Shown here: positions 40,833-46,260 of the stretch, one piece after another | Layout of the letters: the number at the start of each line of letters is the position of its first letter | How positions within the stretch are numbered: position 1 is the first letter of the stretch | From: CAYXGZ01 sp964464755 | GTDB lineage: Bacteria; Planctomycetota; MHYJ01; JACPRB01 | NCBI GenBank assembly: GCA_964464755.1 | Contig: CAYXGZ010000028.1 | Coordinates: 1-46,260, forward strand | Direction: 5' to 3' | DNA length: 46,260 nucleotides | Notes under the pieces: model-generated | Told to the model about the DNA's origin: nothing | The model's input: the letters and a program-made list of their open reading frames with translations, nothing else | Databases searched by the model: none | Program-made: the position numbers and the translations under genes

Positions 40833-40868
40833 TCCTTGTAGCCCGCTCATCCGGGCGGGCTACAAGGA
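40833..40868 (+). repeat. 14-bp perfect inverted repeat before pstS
   Basis: TCCTTGTAGCCCGC (40833-40846) pairs with GCGGGCTACAAGGA (40855-40868) around TCATCCGG. It would form a very stable hairpin. No T-run follows, so it is not a standard terminator. It lies between the Pho-box-like repeat and the pstS Shine-Dalgarno AAGGAG. Confidence 0.85.
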
Positions 40869-40893
40869 CTCCAACAGAACCAAGGAGTCCGCC

Positions 40894-41410
40894 ATGACCT
40901 CGAAGATCCTCTGCCTCGCCGTGCTCATGGTCCTGCCCGTCTCCGCCATCCAGGACGGGCACAAGCCCTACTCCAAGGTCGACGGCGTGTCCGGCACGCT
41001 CAGCTCGGTCGGCTCCGACACCCTGAACAACCTGATGACGTTCTGGGCCGAGGGCTTCAGGAAGCTGTACCCGAACGTGAACCTCGGCATCGAGGGCAAG
41101 GGCTCGTCCACCGCGCCCACGGCCCTGATCGCCGGCACCGCACAGCTCGGGCCCATGTCCCGCGAGATGAAGGGCAGCGAGATCGACGGCTTCGAGAAGA
41201 AGTACGGCTACAAGCCCACCCAGCTGCGCGTCGCCCTCGACGCCCTGGCGGTCTACGTCCACAAGGACAACCCGATCAACGAGCTGTCCCTCGACCAGGT
41301 CGACGCGATCTTCTCCAAGAACCGCAAGCGCCGCGCGAAGGACGTCACGACCTGGGGCCACCTGGGCCTGACCGGCGACTGGGCCGATCGCCCGATCAGC
41401 CTATTCGGCC
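40894..41410 (+). CDS. pstS: Phosphate-binding protein PstS, copy A N-terminal part
   Basis: This is the N-terminal 172 residues of a periplasmic phosphate-binding protein. It has a signal peptide (MTSKILCLAVLMVLPVSA), the ligand-site blocks SSVGSDTLNNLMTFWAEGFRKLYP and EGKGSSTAPTALIAGTAQLGPMSREM, and DALAVYVHKDNPINELSLDQVDAIFSK. It stops at PISLFG, where ten Ns begin. AAGGAG lies 7 nt before the ATG. The sequence after the gap is not its continuation: the last 38 residues are repeated there in a diverged form. The 3' part of this copy is missing from the assembly. Confidence 0.92.
41296..41410 (+). repeat. Diverged direct repeat, pstS copy A end
   Basis: This segment codes for QVDAIFSK to PISLFG and corresponds to 41423-41540, with about 28 of 38 residues identical and one codon missing here. 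The two are different genes rather than allelic sequencing errors. Confidence 0.85.
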
Positions 41411-41420
41411 NNNNNNNNNN
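41411..41420. other. Assembly gap (10 Ns) between two pstS copies
   Basis: The gap is bordered by homologous but different pstS sequence. It may hide the 3' end of copy A and the 5' end of copy B, or it may be a wrong join of two contigs. Ten is a placeholder length. Confidence 0.95.
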
Positions 41421-41968
41421 AGCAGGTCGATGCGATCTTCTCGAAAACGCGCAAGCTCGGCGAGAAAGACGACATCACGACCTGGGGACAGCTCGGCCTC
41501 AAGGGCGATTGGGCCTCGAAGCCGATCAGCCTCTACGGCCGCAACTCGGCCTCCGGCACCTACGGCTTCTTCAAGGAGGTCGCGCTCCTCAACGGCGACT
41601 ACCGCGACACGGTCAAGGAGCAGCCCGGCTCCGCCTCGGTCGTGCTCGGCGTCAGCGAGGACCGCTACGCGATCGGCTACTCGGGCATGGGGTACTCGAC
41701 CTCGAGCGTGAAAAAGCTCCGCATCGCCGAGAAGACCGGGGCGCCCTTCGTCGAGGCCGAGGCCGCGAGGGTCCTGGACGACACCTATCCCCTCCGGCGC
41801 TTCCTCTTCGTCTACATCAACCGGGCCCCGAACAAGCCCTCCGACCCCCTGCTCCGCGAGTTCGTGACCTACGTCTTCTCGCGCGAGGGCCAGGAGGTCG
41901 TGTCCAAGGACGGCTTCATCCCCGTCCCCGCGCCCATCGCCGAGGTCGAGGCGAGGAAGGTCCGGTAG
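41421..41968 (+). CDS. pstS: Phosphate-binding protein PstS, copy B C-terminal part
   Basis: The frame opens at the gap and codes for about 182 residues: QVDAIFSKTRKLGEKDDITTWG, PISLYGRNSASGTYGFFKEVALL with the SGTYGFF phosphate-loop, GVSEDRYAIGYSGMGYSTSSVK, and YPLRRFLFVYINRAPNKP, ending in VEARKVR. These are the C-terminal lobe features of PstS. Its first 39 codons repeat the last 38 of copy A, with small changes, so it is a different pstS. The stop is 6 nt before the GTG of pstC. The N-terminal half is missing. Confidence 0.92.
41423..41540 (+). repeat. Diverged direct repeat, pstS copy B start
   Basis: This is the partner of 41296-41410. It keeps TTWG, LGL, GDWA and PISL but differs at about a quarter of residues and uses more A-ending codons. 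Confidence 0.85.
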
Positions 41969-41974
41969 GACCCC

Positions 41975-44245
41975 GTGGCGGGAGCCCCCGCGACCGAGAA
42001 ACCCACCCCCGCGGACTGGGCGGCCGTCGGAACGCCGACGGTCGCCCTCCGCCGGCGGCGCCTGCTCGACCGGGTCTTCCGGGCCGTCGTCGACGCGGGC
42101 GGCTTCCTGATCATCCTCAGCGTCCTCGGGATCCTGGTCTTCATCGTCGCCGAGGTCTATCCCCTCTTCCTCGCGCCGGGTTCCGCCCCCGCGGCGCCCG
42201 TCGCGGTCGGGGCGGCCCCGCTGCTCCTCGGGATCGAGGAGTACGAGGAGGTCGCCTGGAGCGTCACCCCGCGGGGCACGATCGACTTCGCCCGCGTGGA
42301 CGGCTCGGCGCAGGACTCCCGCCCGGTCGCCGCGCTCCAGGGCCGCCGCGCCACGGCCGCCTCGAAGCCCCTGCTCGATCCCCGGGTCTCGATCGGGACC
42401 GACGACGGGCGCATCGTCCCCGTGTCGATCGACTTCGCGTCGACCTACGACGAGCACAGCGGGAAGCGGGCGATCTCCTGGTCCACGACCGAGGAGTCGC
42501 CGGTCGTGCTCGATCCCTCGGGCCGGCCGCTCGCCCTCGTCGCCCTGCAGCACGGCCCGCAGGGGCTCCTCGCCGCGGGCTGCAGCGCCGACGGCCGGGT
42601 CCTGCTCGCCGCCGTCGTCGAGAAGAAGTCCATGCTGGGAGGCGTCCAGCGCCGCGAGGAACGGGCCGACCTGAGCGACCTGGTCCCCTCGCCCCCCACC
42701 GCGCTGGCCCTCGATCGCACGCTCGAGAATCTCTACGTCGGGACCCGCGACGGGCGGATCGTCCACGTCGATGTCCGCGATCCCGCGGCCCCCGTGCGCC
42801 GCGGCATCCATCCGGCCGGCTCGGGCGGAGCGGCGATCACCGCCCTCGGCTTCCTGATCGGCGACCAGTCCCTCGTCGTCGGCGACGCGGCCGGAACCGT
42901 CCGGATCTGGATGCAGGTGGACGACCCGGGCCAGTCGGAGAAGCGCCTCGCCCCGGTGCACGACGGATTCACCCCCCACGCCGCCCCGGTGCGCTCCATC
43001 GGCGCCTCCGCCCGCGACAAGGGCCTCGTCACGGCCGACGACCGCGGCGTCGCCATGCTCCGCCACGGGACCACCGCCCAGACCCTGCTCACGCTCGCCG
43101 GGGAGCCGCGCCCGGCGGTCTCCGCGATCCTCAGCCCCCGGGCGACGGGGCTCCTCGTGCTCCACGACTCGGGCACGCTGTCCCGCTGGAGCCTCCACAA
43201 CCCGCACCCGGAGGTCACGCTCCGCTCGCTGTTCGGCAAGGTCCACTACGAGGGCTACAACGAACCCGAGTACGTCTGGCAGTCGACGGGCGGGACGGAC
43301 GACTTCGAGCCGAAGCTCAGCCTCACGCCCCTCGTGTTCGGGACGCTCAAGGGCACGGTCTACGCCCTGCTGATCGCGGTCCCCCTGGCCATCCTGGGCG
43401 CGATGTACACCGCGCTCTTCCTCCACGCGAAGATCCGGGGGATCGTCAAGCCGGTCGTCGAGGTGATGGCGGCCCTCCCCTCCGTCGTGCTCGGCTTCAT
43501 CGCGGGCCTCTGGCTCGCCCCGACCCTCGAGCGGGTCCTCCCGGCCCTCCTCCTGATGGCCGTCGTGCTGCCCGCCTCGGCCATGCTGGCGCTGGGCGCC
43601 TGGAAGCTCTCGCCCGCCGGCCTCCGCACCTGGGGCAAGGACCGACTGGAACTCGTCTTCCTCCTCGGCGCCCTCGCCCTCTCGGCCTGGATCTGCCTCT
43701 CGCTCAACCGCCCGGTCGAGAACTGGATCTTCGGCGGGGACTTCCGGCAGTGGTGGTTCGGGACGACGGGCCTCAAGTTCGACCAGCGCAACGCGATCGT
43801 CGTCGGCTTCGCGATGGGCTTCGCGGTGATCCCGATCATCTTCACGATCTCCGAGGACGCGCTCTCCAACGTCCCCCGCCACCTCGTCTCGGGCTCGCTG
43901 GCCCTCGGGGCGACGCCGTGGCAGACCGCGATCCGCGTCGTCCTGCCGACGGCCAGCCCCGGCATCTTCTCGGCGGTGATGATCGGGTTCGGCCGCGTGG
44001 TGGGCGAGACCATGATCGTCCTCATGGCCACCGGCAACACGCCGATCCTCGACGTGAACCCCTTCAACGGCTTCCGCACCCTCTCGGCGAACATCGCCGT
44101 CGAGATCCCCGAGGCGCCGCACGGGGGCACGCTGTACCGCACGCTCTTCCTGGGCGCGCTGCTCCTGTTCGCGGCGACCTTCCTGGTCAACACGGCCGCC
44201 GAGATCGTCCGGCAGCGGATGCGCCAGAGGTACCAGCAGTCATGA
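41975..44245 (+). CDS. pstC: Phosphate ABC transporter permease PstC with beta-propeller-like insertion
   Basis: The 756-residue protein starts at GTG 41975. Residues about 40-65 form the first membrane helix (FLIILSVLGILVFIVAEV). A long periplasmic insertion (about 75-440) follows with repeated WD40/PQQ-like strands such as LYVGTRDGRIVHVDVRDP, SLVVGDAAGTVRIWMQV, GLVTADDRGVAMLRHG and LLVLHDSGTLSRWSLH. The permease core (about 450-750) has GTLKGTVYALLIAVPLAI and the ABC-contact loop GSLALGATPWQTAIRVVLPTASPGIF. Enlarged PstC versions are known, but the propeller probably adds a sensor or docking function. The stop overlaps the pstA ATG as ATGA. Confidence 0.92.
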   Translation: MAGAPATEKPTPADWAAVGTPTVALRRRRLLDRVFRAVVDAGGFLIILSVLGILVFIVAEVYPLFLAPGSAPAAPVAVGAAPLLLGIEEYEEVAWSVTPRGTIDFARVDGSAQDSRPVAALQGRRATAASKPLLDPRVSIGTDDGRIVPVSIDFASTYDEHSGKRAISWSTTEESPVVLDPSGRPLALVALQHGPQGLLAAGCSADGRVLLAAVVEKKSMLGGVQRREERADLSDLVPSPPTALALDRTLENLYVGTRDGRIVHVDVRDPAAPVRRGIHPAGSGGAAITALGFLIGDQSLVVGDAAGTVRIWMQVDDPGQSEKRLAPVHDGFTPHAAPVRSIGASARDKGLVTADDRGVAMLRHGTTAQTLLTLAGEPRPAVSAILSPRATGLLVLHDSGTLSRWSLHNPHPEVTLRSLFGKVHYEGYNEPEYVWQSTGGTDDFEPKLSLTPLVFGTLKGTVYALLIAVPLAILGAMYTALFLHAKIRGIVKPVVEVMAALPSVVLGFIAGLWLAPTLERVLPALLLMAVVLPASAMLALGAWKLSPAGLRTWGKDRLELVFLLGALALSAWICLSLNRPVENWIFGGDFRQWWFGTTGLKFDQRNAIVVGFAMGFAVIPIIFTISEDALSNVPRHLVSGSLALGATPWQTAIRVVLPTASPGIFSAVMIGFGRVVGETMIVLMATGNTPILDVNPFNGFRTLSANIAVEIPEAPHGGTLYRTLFLGALLLFAATFLVNTAAEIVRQRMRQRYQQS

Positions 44246-45867
44246 TCCGCCGCTTCGTCCGCGGGGGCGAGCCCTTCATCTGGCTCACCGGCAGCGCGCT
44301 CGCCGCGGCGCTCGCGATGATCGTGCTGCTCGTCGGCCTGATCGTCGTCAACGGGCTCGGCTTCTTCTGGCCGGGCGACCTCGTCCAGCTCTCGCTCGTG
44401 GACGGGAGCTCCGCGCTCGGCCAGGTCCGGACCGAGGAGGACATCCCCCAGCCCGGCGCGCCCCCCGGGACGCCGCTGCTGCGTCGCCTCCAGCTCCAGG
44501 TCGGCAACCGGGATTCCGGCGGCCAGGACTTCCGCTGGATCGACGTCGCGGCGCTGAAGTCGCGGGAGCGGCCGGCCCAGGCCCTGCTCCTCGAGCGCCG
44601 CGAGTGGGGCCCCTACTTCGGCTTTCTCCAGGAAGTCCGGGTCGACGGGAAGGCGATCGCGACCGGCCCGACCGACGAGGCCTTCCGCGCGCTGCAGGAG
44701 CAGGCCGCCGGCGCGGCGCGCAGCTGGACCCGCCTCCACGCCATCGAGCGCGACGAGATCGGCGCGATCAACCTCGCGCAGGAGCGGAACCGCCTCGCGA
44801 TCCGCCGCGAGCAGCTCGCGGGCTCGGGCCCGGAGCGGATCCGCCCGCTCGAGGAGGAGTCGGTCCGGCTCAAGGAGCGCTTCCGGGAGCTGGACGCGGA
44901 GCGGGGCCGGGTCTCCGCCGAGATGGGGCGCGCCACGCTCGTGCTGCGGGCCGCGGACGGCGCCGAGAAGGAGATCCCCGCGTGGACCGTCGTCCGCGCG
45001 CTGCGCCCGAACCTGCTGGGCTGGACCGGGCGCCTGGGCGTCTACCTCTCCCGGCTCTGGGAGTTCGTCTCCGGCGAGCCCCGGGAGTCGAACACCGAGG
45101 GCGGAGTCTTCCCGGCGATCTTCGGGACCGTGATGATGGTGTTCCTGATGACGCTGGCGGTCGTGCCGCTCGGCGTCGTCGCCGCGCTCTACCTCCGCGA
45201 GTACGCGCGCCAGGGCCCCCTGGTCCGCGTGGTCCGCATCGCGGTGAACAACCTCGCGGGCGTGCCGTCGATCGTCTTCGGCGTCTTCGGGCTCGGCTTC
45301 TTCGTCTACTTCGTCGGCGGATCGATCGACCGGATCTTCTACCCCGAGGCCCTGCCGACGCCGACCTACGGGACCGGCGGCATCCTCTGGGCCTCGCTCA
45401 CGCTCGCCCTCCTGACCGTGCCCGTCGTGATCGTCGCCACCGAGGAGGGCCTGGCGGCCGTCCCCCGCGACATCCGCCACGGCTCGCTCGCCCTGGGCGC
45501 GACGAAGTTCGAGACGATCTGGCGCGTCGTCCTCCCCAACGCCATGCCGGGCATCCTGACCGGCGTGATCCTCGCGATGGCCCGCGCGGCCGGCGAGGTC
45601 GCGCCCCTCATGATCACCGGCGTCGTCAAGCTCGCGCCCACGCTGCCGGTCGACGGGACCGCGCCCTTCGTCCACCTCGACCGCAAGTTCATGCACCTGG
45701 GCTTCCACATCTACGACGTCGGCTTCCAGTCGCCCAACGTCGAGGCGGCCCGCCCCATGGTCTACGCGACGACCTTCCTGCTCCTCGTCATCGTCGTGGC
45801 CCTGAACCTGCTGGCGATCGGGGTCCGAAACCGGCTCCGCGCCCGCAACCGGACGAGCGCCGTATGA
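44242..45867 (+). CDS. pstA: Phosphate ABC transporter permease PstA with coiled-coil insertion
   Basis: The 541-residue protein has an N-terminal membrane helix (LAAALAMIVLLVGLIVVNGLG), a large periplasmic region (about 45-260) with strands and a long coiled coil (RLAIRREQLAGSG; EEESVRLKERFRELDAERG), and the PstA permease core: FGTVMMVFLMTLAVVPLGVVAALYLREYA, NNLAGVPSIVFGVFGLGFF and the contact loop GSLALGATKFETIWRVVLPNAMPGI. It moves phosphate inward with PstC and PstB. Both ends overlap neighbours as ATGA (with pstC at 44242-44245, with pstB at 45864-45867), which fits balanced subunit synthesis. Confidence 0.94.
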   Translation: MIRRFVRGGEPFIWLTGSALAAALAMIVLLVGLIVVNGLGFFWPGDLVQLSLVDGSSALGQVRTEEDIPQPGAPPGTPLLRRLQLQVGNRDSGGQDFRWIDVAALKSRERPAQALLLERREWGPYFGFLQEVRVDGKAIATGPTDEAFRALQEQAAGAARSWTRLHAIERDEIGAINLAQERNRLAIRREQLAGSGPERIRPLEEESVRLKERFRELDAERGRVSAEMGRATLVLRAADGAEKEIPAWTVVRALRPNLLGWTGRLGVYLSRLWEFVSGEPRESNTEGGVFPAIFGTVMMVFLMTLAVVPLGVVAALYLREYARQGPLVRVVRIAVNNLAGVPSIVFGVFGLGFFVYFVGGSIDRIFYPEALPTPTYGTGGILWASLTLALLTVPVVIVATEEGLAAVPRDIRHGSLALGATKFETIWRVVLPNAMPGILTGVILAMARAAGEVAPLMITGVVKLAPTLPVDGTAPFVHLDRKFMHLGFHIYDVGFQSPNVEAARPMVYATTFLLLVIVVALNLLAIGVRNRLRARNRTSAV

Positions 45868-46260
45868 CCCCCCCCGAGGACCCCATGGAGAACGCCGTCA
45901 AGGACCCGCCCCGCCGCGAGATCCCCCGCCTCTCGGTCCCCCCCGCCGGACCGGCCGGCGACCCGGGCACCGAGCCGCTCATCAAGATCCGCGATCTCGT
46001 GCTCAAGTACGGGGAGACCGCCGCCCTCAAGTCGGTCACGGTCGACATCCCGCGCCACCAGGTGACCGCGATGATCGGGCCCTCCGGCTGCGGGAAGTCC
46101 ACGCTGCTGCGCTGCCTCAACCGGATGAACGACCTCATCGACCACGTGAGCATCGCGGGCTCGATCCGCATCGGCGAGCTGGACATCCACGGGCCGGACG
46201 TCGACGTCACCATGCTCCGCAAGCGCGTCGGCATGGTCTTCCAGAAGTCCAACCCCTTCC
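45864..46260 (+). CDS. pstB: Phosphate ABC transporter ATPase PstB, 3' end cut by window edge
   Basis: The visible 132 residues start with a Pro-rich extension (about 45 residues), then the ATPase core: IRDLVLKYGETAALKSVTVDI, Walker A GPSGCGKST at 72-80, RCLNRMNDLI and the Q-loop VFQKSNPF at the window edge. PstB energises phosphate import. An internal Met at residue 8 is a possible alternative start, but the ATG at 45864 overlaps the pstA stop and is preferred. Signature motif, Walker B and any phoU lie outside the window. Confidence 0.95.
   Translation, partial: MTPPEDPMENAVKDPPRREIPRLSVPPAGPAGDPGTEPLIKIRDLVLKYGETAALKSVTVDIPRHQVTAMIGPSGCGKSTLLRCLNRMNDLIDHVSIAGSIRIGELDIHGPDVDVTMLRKRVGMVFQKSNPF

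Noticed and set aside
40833..40868. Rho-independent terminator of the porin gene
   Set aside because: The stem is strong but is followed by ACTCC rather than a T-run, so the call is kept as an inverted repeat.
40894..45867. One continuous reading frame from pstS to pstA
   Set aside because: It continues only because the Ns hide a frame change; the middle reads as Arg-rich shadow sequence while the real pstS copy B and pstC lie in other frames.
1..46260. CRISPR arrays, tRNA, rRNA and insertion sequences
   Set aside because: Looked for by eye; no spaced repeats, cloverleaf-like segments or transposase motifs were noticed. A tRNAscan or Infernal search would be needed to be sure.

Overview
This is a high-GC window from a Gram-negative bacterium. 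An outer-membrane porin, an AsmA-like protein, a BamE-like lipoprotein and several signal peptides point to two membranes. Very high third-position GC, a Ser/Thr kinase fused to TPRs, an ECF sigma/anti-sigma operon and lone Clp-N proteins would fit Planctomycetota or a similar high-GC lineage. That placement is an inference and no marker phylogeny could be run. Two runs of ten Ns (5667-5676 and 41411-41420) show a scaffolded draft, probably metagenomic. No rRNA, tRNA, CRISPR array or insertion sequence was recognised, and no gene-free stretch exceeds 300 bases.

Left part (1-3.7 kb): a sulfur/selenium block on the + strand. It holds a TusA-family carrier cut by the window edge, a DsrE-family protein, a TusA domain fused to a MetE-like catalytic core, a secreted Cys-rich protein, and selD with an in-frame UGA (selenocysteine) followed by a clear SECIS-like hairpin. 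This is the most unusual grouping here. 3.7-7.6 kb (-): the histidine-utilisation genes hutH and hutU (hutU broken by a gap) and a coupled dienelactone hydrolase. The matching glutamate formimidoyltransferase lies apart at 27.1 kb. 7.6-10.8 kb (+): archease, a lipoprotein, a DoxX protein, the RNA ligase RtcB and a tiny YukD/ubiquitin-like protein. 10.8-15.6 kb (-): a zinc-ribbon M48 protease, then rlmN-plsY-gpsA with overlapping start and stop codons.

15.7-28.2 kb is mixed: hypothetical proteins, two short Clp-N-domain proteins, a kinase-TPR protein, a TauE/SafE transporter, a BamE-like lipoprotein, a ParB-like protein with Cys clusters at both ends, a large AsmA-like protein, ftcD, and two small membrane proteins on the - strand (22158-22328 and 23336-23491). 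28.3-31.8 kb (-) is an ECF sigma operon whose anti-sigma protein carries a large ARPP-1-like domain. Next come a CDF metal transporter, a LacI-type HTH protein and dcd. The replication genes dnaN-dciA-gyrB (34.1-38.0 kb, -) lack recF between them, and a HAD hydrolase operon lies upstream.

The right end (39.5-46.3 kb, +) is a phosphate-acquisition locus: porin, pstS, pstC, pstA, pstB. Pho-box-like TTAAC repeats at 11-bp spacing precede both the porin and pstS. The pstS gap joins pieces of two different pstS copies. A window-wide feature is a TANNNT -10 hexamer placed only about 6-10 nt before many first-gene start codons, which suggests that leaderless or near-leaderless transcripts are common, while operon-internal genes use Shine-Dalgarno sites or ATGA/GTGA overlaps.
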